Shown: positions 49,968 to 60,514 of the stretch, piece after piece
Position numbering within the stretch: the stretch's first letter is position 1
How the letters are laid out: each line of letters starts with the position of its first letter
Assembly: GCA_030248225.1 (NCBI GenBank)
Contig: JASANE010005121.1
Coordinates: 98,855 to 162,854, forward strand
Reading direction: 5' to 3'
DNA: 64,000 bases
Origin: Trileptium ribeirensis
Taxonomy: Eukaryota > Nematoda > Enoplea > Enoplida > Thoracostomopsidae
Notes under the pieces: generated by a model
The model's input: the letters and a program-made list of their open reading frames with translations, nothing else
Databases searched by the model: none
What the model was told of the DNA's origin: nothing
Made by a program: the position numbers and the translations under genes

Positions 49968-50807
49968 TGTTGAGCGGAGCGAAGCCTAATGTTTTTCTTA
50001 TCTTCAGAGGGGAAAATCGGCACTATCTGTCCGTTCGTACGTCCGTCGAACTCTTCATTTTCTAATGGGCCGCTTAAAAATTGTTATGGTTTGAAAGGCC
50101 TAATATTCGACAGGTGCAAGAAATATATTTTTGTCAAAATTTGCTTTAGCTAATTGGTAATTAACTAACTAGTTAAGCGTGTTAGTCTATTCTTACCATT
50201 TTCAAAAAAAATTGCTTATTTTTCAATTAATAATTAGTGTAAAGCTATTATGTTGATGCATATACCACACCTGATTATGAGTCTGTTTACTATTCGAAGA
50301 AGTTAACAACATGCTAATTAGTTAGTTAATTAGCTAATTGCTAATTAATTATTAAGTAGTTAATTTTTTGAAATTTTTAAAAGTGTTCGGAAATGAAAAA
50401 AATTGCACACTAGGTTTTTCGATGTCGCTGATCACGAATATGACATTCCTGAAGCTCTAAAACTAGGCCGTATATATGCTAATTCATTAGCTAATTTGTT
50501 AATTTTATGCAAATTTTAAAATCTCCCCCAAAATTGCTTATTTATTGCACTTGGGGGTTTTCGATGTTGCTGATCATGCATATGTGCTTTTAAAGCTCTA
50601 TGATTTTACCATGGGTGCTAATTAGTTAATTAAAGAGCTAATTTAGATGATGTTACTAATTAGTTAATTTTTCAGCTAGCTAGATTTTTGTATGATGGAT
50701 TTGACATCAATTGCCTAAAACGTGATACTTATTATAAATTTATTAAATGTTTAGCAAAATACATGTATACGCAAAGGAGATACCAAAGCAGATACCTTGG
50801 CTGTTGC
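49968..50807 (-). repeat. AATTAG-rich interspersed element, copy 3
   Basis: Reverse orientation of copies at 15749 and 32237. It opens with AGCGGAGCGAAGCC (the GCTTCG end), then CTGTCCGTTCGTACGTCCG, the TTAGTTAATTAGC words, GCTGATCACGAATATG and GCTGATCATGCATATG blocks, and ends near CTGTTGCTCC. It is non-coding. Confidence 0.6.
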
Positions 50808-50854
50808 TCCCCTCACTTTTTGGAATTTATTACGTTTACTAGTCAGAACGTAGC

Positions 50855-51560
50855 GGAGATTGTGTATTGCAGAGGTGAAAGCTTTTAAATTCCGTGTGTG
50901 TGTGTGATCGACCATAACTTGGGAATGATTTAAACGATTTTCATGATTTATGCTCATTCGAACCGGCGTATTTATAAAAACTATCTAACCATATAAAGTC
51001 GTATAAACGGCATAAAATCGATTTACGGTGTACACCCCTGACCGTTTTTTGATTTGGGGTATGGTTCAGTGGTCGAAGTATGGGGTTTTGCCCATTTTAG
51101 TATGCTTCACGGAAGCAAGGTTATTTTTATCTTAGTTTCCTAATTTTTTTCTCTGGTTGGTGTTATTTAATAGTAAAATGATAAATGCCGATGTGTATTT
51201 TTTGTTTTTCTGGAGTTATGGGGTTTGAGGTATGGCACCCTCGTGGTCCCTCGACCGAAAATTCGAAAATTTGTTCGACGTCCAAGGCGACTGAAAAGTC
51301 TCACTTCGGGGTTTTCGGGCATGGGAAACTCATTGCCGGTTGTGGTTTTGTTCTGCGACTCATAGTTCCGTGGGTACGGGGGTATGGCGCGCCCACGGTT
51401 CCTCTACCCAAAATTCCTAATTTTATTATGACGTCCAGGGCGGCTGAAAAGTTTGTACTTGGGGGGTTTTCGGGCATAGTAAACTTATTGACGGTGTTAG
51501 TTAACTTGTGCGGTATTGTGTAATATCCACATATAGCGTATCGACGTATGCTATCGAGAA
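50855..51560 (+). repeat. uninterrupted copy of the repeat at 22368-23800
   Basis: Shares landmarks with 22368-23800: GATCGACCATAACTTGGGAA, TTCACGGAAGCAAGGTTATT, GATAAATGCCGATGTG, GCATGGGAAACTCATTGCCG and TTGTGCGGTATTGTGTAAT. It contains the contiguous site CCTAATTTTATTATGACG (about 51417-51434) that is split by the Helitron-like copy 2 in its relative. It is non-coding. Confidence 0.6.
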
Positions 51561-52574
51561 CTGATTGCCTGTTCACGCAAAAGGCGTAGGTGTACCTATA
51601 CCACACTACATTCTGCAATCTCGATAGAGTTACTAGTATTAGTTAGTTGCGCAGTCAAGATAAAAGGAGTGAGTGTGCTGCGTTACTCTCTGGTCAGTGG
51701 TAAATTGAACCTCTTGAACATTTACGTTAAAGTTTCAGAATGACAAAATATACGTATACATTAGGCAATATTGTTAACGGCATGGCTGTCTAAAACTAGT
51801 TAATCTCATCAGTCAACATCGGCTATCGAGATTGAAGTTTTGTCTTCTTCACTGTTCCTCTGCTTCGTAGAGTGCATTTTCAGCAAACAGTTTTATTTCC
51901 AATCTTTGCTTCTGTTGGATCCGAAAATTAATTTTTACTAAATTTCCATAATTTAGCACTTGAGAATTGTTTTGTTTTTTATCAAAAATCTTGGGATCGC
52001 AGTTGGACCAGTGATGCAGTTGCATTTTAGGACGAGGGTCTGTACGCTATTCTGTTAACACCAGACTGAATCTGTGCCGAGCAGCCCGAATCGGCCTTTG
52101 TAAACTGAAGTAGCATGGAATCTTTTCCGTGATAAACACAATCTATACATACAGAGACTTTAATAACAAAGATTGTGTTTCAGCTGTTATCCAAAGTCTC
52201 TAATCCAAAAGATAAAGACAAATATATTTTTGAACTAGGTGCATCCTATTTAGTCACTATCAACATTTCTCGTATATTTCTAATCATTCAATCGTTAACA
52301 TGCATTCTTATGAATGGGATGCTGTCCAGGCTTCGGAACTACCGCGGCAAAGCTGTATTTATGATCATTATATTTCATTATTTCGTTATTATACAGTTCA
52401 ACGCGGAATGCCCACTATTCTCAACGATAGATCACAGACAACTCATAAAATAGGGACAGCTAGCATGTGCTTAGTGATGCTATGTTGTCCGTTTCGAAGG
52501 CGGCATCTGATGCAGAAGCACGTTACAAGGTAAGCAAAGTATCCAGCTAATTCCATTATAGTGTATGTTTTCAG
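51561..52574. other. intron 2, 3' end
   Basis: No gene seen. The frame at 52175-52453 encodes a hydrophobic stretch without recognised domain. The sequence ends in the exon 3 acceptor TGTATGTTTTCAG. Confidence 0.4.
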
Positions 52575-52721
52575 AAATTCGTGCTGAAGCTGTTCAACAG
52601 GCATTGGCCGAATATGCTGCAGGCAGCAAAGCCAAACCGTCTGTTCCGCTACCGGTACGACGAAATACAAGTGCTCATCACTACTACAAACGGCGTGTGA
52701 GAAAAGGCGATACATTTTCAG
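52575..52721 (+). CDS. DIP2: DIP2 exon 3 (end of DMAP1-binding domain)
   Basis: Begins after the acceptor TTTTCAG (52568-52574) in phase 1, joining the G of exon 2 to make Glu. It encodes EIRAEAVQQALAEY (residues 50-63) and KPSVPLPVRR (about 69-78), the conserved EAVQQAL and KPS-P-P-KR segments that close the family's N-terminal domain. The donor is placed at 52722 (CAG|GTTGGC), which gives phase 1 and fits exon 4. The GT context is weak; GTGAGA at 52697 is a stronger-looking donor, but its phase 0 does not fit the next exon. Confidence 0.85.
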
Positions 52722-53726
52722 GTTGGCTGTATAACGTTTTAGTGTTGCCTAGTTGCATTGGGCCAAAAATGACGGATGTTTTTAATGGAACTGGGTCTAC
52801 AGTTTTTTCAGGATTGTTGATTAGGGTGCAGGAAGAGGTTTTTGCATTGAATTCGATTATAGCAACGTGCTAGGCTTGCATCGAATTAATACGAAAAATT
52901 GTCTCTAACATCCTAGCCTTTATTCAAAGTTGAACGGATATTCTTACAATGTTTGGCGTTATAGATATTCGTGGGAAATAAGAGGTCCTGGTGTGTTATT
53001 GTTTTGAGTCTTTGAAGGGGCTAAAATAGAAAAGCCGAAAATGGTTTCCACCTTGTATTCGGTCAGTTAACTATGTAACTGACCCCTTTTCGGCGTCAGT
53101 GTATACTAGCATACCCCTTTTCGGCGTCAGTGTATACTAGCAGCTCTCGAGCCGCGTTCTGGGCGCTGTTCGAGATGCTAGTATATTATAGTACAACGCG
53201 GCAAAAATAGTTAAAAAATTACGGCACAGGCATAATTACTATTGTAGTAATGTTTATAATTATTTTCTTCTGGCTATATACCGATGGTAGATTTTAAGCC
53301 CGGTCACAATATATTTATACAATATATAACAGTATAAAAGTATGGAAGTGCCTTATGAAAATGATGTCGGTTACAATCTTTGGCATCATGAAACATATAA
53401 GACATCTGTAGACATCTACGTGGTGTCTGAACAAAGAATTTGGTCATAGAAAAATAATATACCACCTAAAAGAGAAATGCGTCATGGTGCTGGAAAAATG
53501 TGAATGAAGCCAACAAAAATTGGGCCTAAAATCAAACGAAGGGGCTTACGCTATATACCGGCTGTGCCGTCCATGATATACTAGCCTGAGCCTAAGCTAA
53601 TTCCCATATAAAGCGTATAATAAGTCTAAGACTAAGTCGAGGCTCCTTGGCCCGCCCGCACTAAGCTTTTGCTTTTAAGAATATAACGCTACGCCCCCTC
53701 AGCCTATGTTTCTTAATGTTTTTCAG
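52722..53726. other. DIP2 intron 3
   Basis: About 1 kb, AT-rich. It contains a tandem pair and hairpin at 53082-53185. It ends in the acceptor TTAATGTTTTTCAG (53726). No other gene is seen. Confidence 0.6.
53082..53185. repeat. 31-bp tandem pair adjoining a hairpin
   Basis: The unit ACCCCTTTTCGGCGTCAGTG followed by TATACTAGCA occurs at 53082 and 53113. The second unit's TATACTAGCA is repeated inverted as TGCTAGTATA near 53177, with CTCTCGAG and CGAGA also facing each other. The outcome is a stem-loop fed by a tandem duplication inside intron 3. Confidence 0.6.
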
Positions 53727-54187
53727 GCATCGATCTTCAACGTAACTATCTACATTTGGACATATTTATTATAGACTCGTCCTCCGATGACGATGAACTT
53801 AGCTACACTCCTGGTGCTCGCGGTGAAGGCAGCAGCGGCGGTGATAGTGGCAGTCTCAATAAACGAAATAGTCGTTTGTCAAACCGGAGTGGCGGCGGTG
53901 GAGGTGGTAAAGGAGGATCAGGAGCCGCTGTCGGTGCTCAGAATATGCCAGGCTCGGCTGGAGGATCTGCTGTCGCAGCCGCTGCTCCGGGGATTAAACG
54001 AGCTGCGGGTCAGCATAAGCATAGTCCGTCACCGTCACGCGGTCATCACCATCATTTAAATCATAATAATGCGCATAATAATAATCGAAGCAGGAGTAAC
54101 AAGGCTACTTGTAATGCTAATCATTTGGTATTTGACGGCGATCGAATATTGACCACCGCTCCGCAGATGGTGGTAAACGGAGATCAG
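53727..54187 (+). CDS. DIP2: DIP2 exon 4 (low-complexity linker)
   Basis: With the acceptor TTTTTCAG at 53726 it starts in phase 1 and encodes residues about 99-252, ending at donor CAG|GTATTT (54188, phase 0). The translation is rich in Ser, Gly, His and Asn: an acidic-Ser start DSSSDDDELSYTPG, a Gly run, a His/Asn patch (GHHHHLNHNN), then LVFDGDRILTTAPQMVV. DIP2 proteins have a similarly placed, Ser/Asp-rich and poorly conserved linker. A second in-phase acceptor (TTATTATAG ending at 53770) would drop 14 or 15 residues and join directly to DSSSDDD, which looks closer to relatives; either or both may be used. Confidence 0.8.
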
Positions 54188-54762
54188 GTATTTTTGTCGT
54201 AAATGTTTTGCTAAAATGAATATAACGAGTTACTATTTTAAAACTACTACTTTTACCGGATGCAATGTCAGGCTATCATCAGAACCAATATACATTTTTG
54301 CATCCTGGATGAGATTTCATAACTACATATAATAGTGTTATTCACTATAATGAAATCTTGAAATCCGCTTTTATCGAGTTGATTAACATTAGTGGCATTA
54401 TGAATATTTTTGACTTATTTTTCGACGTTGCTTCGTTTATTGTAAAAGTATAGCGTAGCACTACATTTCGTGTACGATATGCTCGAAGGTTTTAGGCCAG
54501 TAGCCGTGAGCGATAGTTTTATACTATATTCGATTGCGTTGTCATCTACAAAATCGGACGCTGGTGTTTTATTGCACATCGACATCCATGTCATGAGTTT
54601 AATCCACTTAAGCTGAGTAGCTTTTAGTGAGCAAAAATCATTTTCACTGGTATAACGTTATCTGTTTAAACACTTTATTTTAAAACCATTTATCGTATCT
54701 AAGTTTTGAAGCTGTAAAATATTTGTGGCGATATTACATAATGCTATTGTATTTGCCTTCAG
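54188..54762. other. DIP2 intron 4
   Basis: 575 bp, AT-rich, with donor GTATTT and acceptor TTTGCCTTCAG. No other feature is seen. Confidence 0.7.
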
Positions 54763-55357
54763 ACGTCGGGATATCTTGTTAGCGGGCGGCCACCTACCGG
54801 ACAAAACCTGCCACTTCCTGACGTTACGCAATCTCATCAACAGCCGCATTCCGCCAACACAAAGCTGCTAAATAATAACGGTCGCCAATGGACGCCCCCA
54901 TCGTCTAGTCAGAACTTTAGCAGTAATTTAAACAAAACGAATATTGTGATCGGAGGAACTAACGATAGCAGATGTGGTGGCAGTGAGCAATCTGGTATCG
55001 CTGAATCACATCAGCTTGAATCTTCAGGTACAACGCACGGTCAGTGCCCGAGTACCAGTTGCGCTGTTGTCGACGTGAATAGCCGATTTAACAAATCGGT
55101 ATCACCCGCAAGAAGTTGCGCAATGCCTCGTGGAGCTAGCACAGAGAAAGACGAAGCATGCCTTGATGCCGAACGTCTTGGCGGTCTTTTGAATGAACTC
55201 GCGTCGTCTTCGCCTAGCGGTGCTGGAAAATCCGCAACTGCAGCTGTTAGTGGGAGTCAAGGTGTCACTCCAACTCCGAACAATTCTCGTGCATCACTAT
55301 TGTCAAACGCGAGCAGCAACGAGCAAACATCGCCGCAACAGGACTACGCAAACGCAG
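54763..55357 (+). CDS. DIP2: DIP2 exon 5 (Ser/Asn/Pro-rich linker)
   Basis: Starts after acceptor CCTTCAG (54762) in phase 0 and ends at donor GCAG|GTGAGC (55358) in phase 1, encoding residues about 253-450. The peptide opens TSGYLVSGRPPTGQNLPLPD, continues with Gln/Asn/Ser-rich sequence, and contains LGGLLNELASSSPSG. It has no globular domain and is probably disordered. The codon choice is less AT-biased than the surrounding intron, and the frame stays open across the whole exon, supporting real coding. The linker in relatives varies greatly in length and sequence. Confidence 0.82.
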
Positions 55358-55949
55358 GTGAGCTTGCTAACATTTTAACATAATAATTCAGATATGACGC
55401 ATAGAGTAGATGCCGCGCTGCAACCTTTGGGCCAGTGACATCAATTTTCATGATTTTTATACTCTTTTGTGCACATTGGAGCAGGCGCGTTTATTTGAAA
55501 CGGGCGGAATTTCCATTGAGGGCGTTAGGTGGAAAATCATGAAAATTGTTTCGTTTTTTGTCTGTTTCTTTCATATATAATCATCTTCAGATGGATGGAT
55601 TTCCGTATTTTTATTCAATAGCAGAAGTGACGTGCTCTAGTTGAATGCGAATAGCCCTGTCGCCATCTTCGGGGCCAGATATGGCAAAAAACAGGTTTTT
55701 AAGGATTCTTTGTCAAATCTGTCTATACGAGTACTAGTGTTTCGCAGCCCATGTGTCGCGACACAGGGTTTGCATCGAAACATGGAGACAACTATGCAGA
55801 ATCTGGTTCGAGATATACAACTTTGCTTACTACTATATTTTTGTGGGACCATTACCTGGGCCACTGCGCGGTGCCGAATATGATTCGTCGACATTTCGCC
55901 AGAAATAGCGATTTTTCAATTTTGCGCGCAGAGTACCAACAATGGTGTA

Positions 55950-56696
55950 TGTAGGTTTGTCCGAACGCTGAATGCAATAATTATTTGGTTATCCTGAGTT
56001 TAGCGTGCATATTCCAAGCCTTTTCAAGGGTTTTCAAAGTGTTTAGTGTCAACAACCCCGATTTCCAAAATATAGTTGTCTTCTGTTATTTGGTTACGTA
56101 TTGCAAACAGGTCATTAAGAATAAGGTTTTTTGGTAAGCCGAATAATGTGGTATTGGTTATTTAGATTCCAGCACGAGTATCTAATGCTTTTTCAGAAAT
56201 TTTCGTTGGGTTTTTGGAATCAATGAACCCGATTTCTAGAAAATTGTTTATCTCCATTAGTTTGATACATGGCATCAAATACAGTTTATATAGAAGGTTT
56301 TCGTTTGCTGAATACAATGATTATTGGTCCAGTCTGCATATTTCATGTCTATTCATCGTTTTCGGTGGGTTTAGGGTCAGTGAACCCGATTTTCAGAATA
56401 TAGTTGTGTCTTCAGTGTACGTAGTGCGGAGAGGTCATTAAGAATTGTCTGTATAGGTTTCCGATAGGCCGAATACAATGTTTTGGGTATCTAGGGACCA
56501 GCACAAATACTTGATGGTTTGTCAGCTGTTTGTGATGGGTTTAGAGTCATGATATTTTCGTGTTTTCAGTGGATTCATCGTTAAAGAGGTTTTAGGGTGG
56601 TGTATACATCAAAAACTGCCTCTTACATGTGATTAAACAAAATAACTTAGAAATCAAACCACACTAGCTTCATTCCCCTCGCTCGCGAGTTACTAG
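55950..56696 (+). mobile_element. Helitron-like end with internal tandem units
   Basis: Several related blocks (GATTCCAGCAC or GACCAGCAC, TTTTCA, GGGTTT, GAACCCGATTT, ATAGTTGT) recur every 130-190 bp. The block AGGGTGGTGTATACATCAAA precedes a palindromic CTCGCGAG and CTAG at 56693-56696 followed by T. The hairpin is only 3 bases from CTAG, closer than in typical Helitrons, so the class is tentative and the 5' border unknown. Confidence 0.4.
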
Positions 56697-58571
56697 TAAT
56701 TTATGCAACCAGCCACAAAAGCTGCAATATTTCCGAACCTTTTTTGTTCTCCGTGTTCGCTAGAAATTAATGGCCCAGAATTAATAGCCGCAATAAAATG
56801 TTTACTAATTTTATTGTGAAGTTCCCGTCAAAATTAGTGATGAAACACAGCTCACAGAGGGTGGACCGCCCCTGCTTAAATTCAGTTGTGTTGTCGCTGG
56901 CTTCCACAATGGTGGGCTGAAAAGAGAGCCCTATTTGGCCAACGATGGCCCTATTTCCAGTGTTGAGTGTGGAACTTTGCTAACATTGACAATTTATTGC
57001 ATGAACTACACTGGTACCACACGCTCAGAGAGTGGCTAAATTTATGACCACCTAGTCCGCTGATAAGTGATTAAATAAATGCTGATAATCAAGTATTTCC
57101 TCTGGTCTGATCCTTTCCGTGAATAAAAGTGATCCACTGTAACGAATTGGTCAACGTAAAGTTGCGTTTTAATTGTATCCAGCAGTGGGGTTTTAGTATC
57201 CTTGTAGAACGCAAAACGGTAGTAATGCTACTGTAATAAACGTTTCAATATTGTTGATTACAGCTGTTGTTAGCATTACACTAAAAATTTCTCAAACTTA
57301 AAGCAAGACTTAAAAGAACGCCTGTCTAACCGCAAAAATGTACTTGATTTATTCCGCTTTTTCAATGTTAAGGGGCCGGGCTGCACTGCTACGAACAGGA
57401 TTGGTTTGGTTGTATCACTAGTCAAAATACGGGTATGTTTGATTCGAAAATCTAATTTCACACGCCCATTCTGCCATACAAGATGGAACTTCTAGGAAGT
57501 CAACTATTTCTAGGAAGTCAACTATAACATGTGCGAGCTTAGGATACGTACCATATTATCCAAATCAAACAAACCATTTCCATTATAATAATTGCAAAGT
57601 TTACACTACGTGTGACTAAAAATTGAGAAATAAGATTCTTTTTATTGTTTAACTGATCGTAGAGGACGTTGCAGTGCAAGAAAGTTGTAAAGATTCTTCC
57701 AAAGTGGTACGTATTATAAAAATTTTAACCAATTATACCAATTGATCTCAAGTTAAAAATAGCAGCAACAAAATCTGTACGGCTTTTGACCAAGGTATCT
57801 GATTTTGTCTCGTTAAAGGGGTTATTCGGTTTATATCATTTTCATGAATAGGAATGGGTTTATATAATTTGAAAATAATCTACACTACGAAACTATGTTA
57901 TCAGTTCCAAGTTTAACGACATTTAACTAATTTACCCGGGAGGCAAGTGCTATAACGCCTATACCCCACCATTTAGCCAAGAAGATACAGTCAAATGATT
58001 TCAGCGGCTTGTACCGTTCAACATTCGCATTCAATAACAAAAAGCTGAGAAGTTTAGCCAACCTATTCGTGAGTTGTAGGCGCCGCAAAAAATGAGTTTT
58101 AGGACCGTATATCGCAGCCTGACAACAGAAGGATTTATTTAGCAGCAAAAACGATATAAAATTATTCGGTAATAATGATACCTTATGTTTTTCCGCCCTA
58201 TATTAAGGGGAACTTCACATGACATAACAATTGACGATGTGCCGCTATTAATAATTGTCGTCGTATTTGTTAGATTATCATCGAAAGTGCAATCAGTGAG
58301 CTAAAAATACGAGAAGAAATAATATGGTCTATGAGAAGCGACAAGAATTTTTTAATACTAGTATATAATACTAAATTTCTTCTATATGATCCAGCTGTAT
58401 TCATATGCCCCTTTAATGTGGAAAGTTACTAGTTGTTCAAGGAGGCAAATTAATCGGCTAGGAAATGGCTTGTTCAATGGACTAATAATTGTCGGGTAAC
58501 CGTTTCTGCGAAACAAATGACACAAAAATAATAAGTACTTTACTTTCGCGGTCAGAAATAAGTGCAAAATA

Positions 58572-58735
58572 ATCGATCGATTTCGATTAAACCAAATTGC
58601 GGTCGATTTCGATTAAACGAAATATCGATCGATTCGATTTCGCTTGTAGGTCAATTAAATAAATTTCCAATGTATAAAATTTCAATTATTTTTGAATAAA
58701 CAAAATTTCAATCGATTCCGATTAAACGAAATTTT
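58572..58735 (+). repeat. degenerate CGATTTCGATTAAACGAAAT repeats
   Basis: Four or so imperfect copies of a unit around 20-35 bp (CGATCGATTTCGATTAAAC, CGATTTCGATTAAACGAAAT, CGATTCCGATTAAACGAAAT), interrupted by AT-rich sequence. It behaves like an old minisatellite. Confidence 0.55.
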
Positions 58736-59011
58736 TATGGATTTCGATTGTACTTGTTTTTGGCCGCCACTGTAGCACAAGTGCTATTGATTTTCGTAGC
58801 GTTACTAATAATTTTGTAGTAATAAAATACCGAGAAATTCTGATGAAAATTCCATGGAGAAACTTGGGAACTCGTAACTCACATTACCTTATTGCTATAT
58901 TTTTTATGAATACCTACAATTGCAATTTATTGCTGAGTTTATTTTAGCATCATTTGTAGGGAATTTTTTAATTTGCAATTGAACCTAACATCTGATGATT
59001 CCTGTTTTCAG

Positions 59012-59067
59012 TGATCAAACCACCTAAAGTTTCATACAAAATTCAACAGTTGCTCAACACACTTCAG
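59012..59067 (+). CDS. DIP2: DIP2 exon 6 (pre-catalytic conserved helix)
   Basis: 56 bases between acceptor CCTGTTTTCAG (59011) and donor GTAAGT (59068), phases 1 and 0. With the last G of exon 5 it encodes VIKPPKVSYKIQQLLNTLQ (residues about 451-469). KVSxKIQQLLNTL is the highly conserved DIP2 segment just before the RPKRxPL stretch and the first adenylate-forming domain. This short match, together with phase agreement, confirms the gene identity. The following exon, expected to start with a basic R-P-K-R-type sequence in phase 0, was not found before the window ends. Confidence 0.92.
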
Positions 59068-59876
59068 GTAAGTCTGAATCATTCGTTTTTGGTTATGTAG
59101 CTTCAAATGTTGTATTAATGCATTCCGGTATGCCTGAGCTTCGTTATATCTTATACAGTTTTTCTTTTTTTTTTTGCGTTTGGCTTTTCAAATAACTTAA
59201 TTAAAGTCCAAGTATTCACGGTAGACTATGCCGATCAGGGCGCCTCGGCATGTTGAATGGAATACAAAAATTAGATTAAATATACATGTGATTCTGGATT
59301 TGATATATACTAGTTAATTACTTATTTTTTCATTAATTTCATACAAAAAATGTATTAATAATCATTATGCATAACGTACGTGATTTCATACAAATTTATG
59401 TGTGAAAACTATACAATTTACATGAAATTTAACACATCAAATATTAATAATAATGGCGGTATGTAATTTTTCATACAAAGTTATGTGTAAGAAGCTAATC
59501 ACTTTTACATGTAATTTTAGACAATATTGAGGTGCTAAATTAATATTCTTACAGTAGCGGTGTCATAATTATTATTGCTATAAATAATAATATGACAAAC
59601 AGATGATCCATTTTGTTCTGAGTAATTTGATACGACTTTTGTTTTAGATAACCATACGTCCATAAATAATCGCTTCGGTGACCAATGTCTGATATAAATA
59701 TTTGTATGATTTTTCCGGCGTATTGTGACAAAATAATACCATGCAATATTTGTACGATTTTAAAGTAATGTAATTTTTAGGAAAGTATGTATCTTATGAG
59801 GACAACAGTAGATTTTAGTGCATTATGTATGCGGTTAACTCCAGAGTGTATTTACAAGTTGGGCTAGCATAAGTGA
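59068..59876. repeat. intron 6 start with diverged tandem repeat
   Basis: About 59389-59530 contains two diverged copies (offset about 83 bp) of ATACAAATTTATGTGT, then TTTACATGAAATTTA or TTTACATGTAATTTTA. The rest is AT-rich with no gene seen. The open frames on the minus strand here have no recognised motif. Confidence 0.4.
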
Positions 59877-60088
59877 GGCCTGGTTCACATTGCGTGCGAC
59901 CAGATCTTGTCCGGAATCGCTTGCACATTTTTTTCTGATGATTCGCACGATGTAGTGTGAAAAGAATACCTAAACATATCATGTACCTATACACGTAAAG
60001 GGCATCCATAAAATTTTGTCGTGCCGGATGGGATCGAATGCCATGTGAACATAAATCAGGTCGGATGCTATGTGAACACGGTCATAGC
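59877..60088. mobile_element. MITE with TTCACAT-type inverted ends
   Basis: Left end GGCCTGGTTCACATTGCGTG and right end GGATGCTATGTGAACACGGTC are imperfect inverted repeats over about 25 bp, including GCGACCAGAT against ATCAGGTCGGA. A further related half-unit (GGACCGCATCATATCAGATG, then TTTGAACACG) lies at 60405-60442. Similar ends occur at 38308-38505. It is non-coding, and no clear target duplication was resolved. Confidence 0.5.
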
Positions 60089-60514
60089 GATGCGTTGTCG
60101 CAGCCAGCCCGGGTTTACAGTATCAAGCGCTCGGTGATATTCTTTCCAATGGTATCTTTGGTCGCTCGAGACTGTTGTTTGTGGTAAGATTATCAGAGAT
60201 TAACAAAAGGCAAGCGTTATTTCTTGTTACTTTGGGATAAAACACCAGACACCTGGCATAAGTAAAACTGATCTCTTCGAGATGTTGCTATTCACGGTTT
60301 CTGATTTTTGTTATTGGGTAAGTATTATTGCTTAGGATTCCCCAAGATTGCGTATGCCAAATAGTCTTTGTTCTTTTTGATAACACTCATAATTTTGATA
60401 TCCTTCATAACGAAATACTGCTGCATGAGAATCGGACCGCATCATATCAGATGCATTTGAACACGTTTTTTAAATAAAATAGCTTATTGTTATTAGTTTG
60501 GAAATAATGCATCA

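Larger units (their letters stand above)
55358..59011. other. DIP2 intron 5
   Basis: 3.65 kb with GTGAGC donor and CCTGTTTTCAG acceptor. About 55950-56640 carries diverged internal repeats shared with 10787-11470, and 56671-56696 ends in CTCGCTCGCGAGTTACTAG before a T, resembling a Helitron 3' end. 57491-57526 is an 18-bp direct repeat (TCTAGGAAGTCAACTATT twice). 58572-58735 holds a degenerate repeat of CGATTTCGATTAAACGAAAT. No other gene is seen. Confidence 0.55.
6118..59067 (+). other. DIP2 gene span, 5' part (six coding exons)
   Basis: This is the 5' portion of a disco-interacting protein 2 orthologue. The six exons splice in compatible phases (1,1,1,0,1,0) and yield about 469 residues: the N-terminal DMAP1-binding domain (residues about 1-75), a low-complexity linker (about 90-450) and a conserved helix before the first adenylate-forming domain. 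DIP2 family proteins are usually about 1,500-1,800 residues with two AMP-binding (acyl-CoA synthetase-like) domains, so roughly two thirds of the protein lies to the right of this window. Family members are linked to lipid metabolism and neuronal development. Introns 1 and 2 are about 12 kb and 34 kb and are filled with transposable elements. A further small phase-1 exon inside intron 2 cannot be excluded, because some orthologues have extra linker there. Confidence 0.88.

Noticed and set aside
53787..54059. Second frame of 90 residues inside DIP2 exon 4
   Set aside because: Shadow frame of a low-complexity exon; the other frame continues the spliced DIP2 reading frame.
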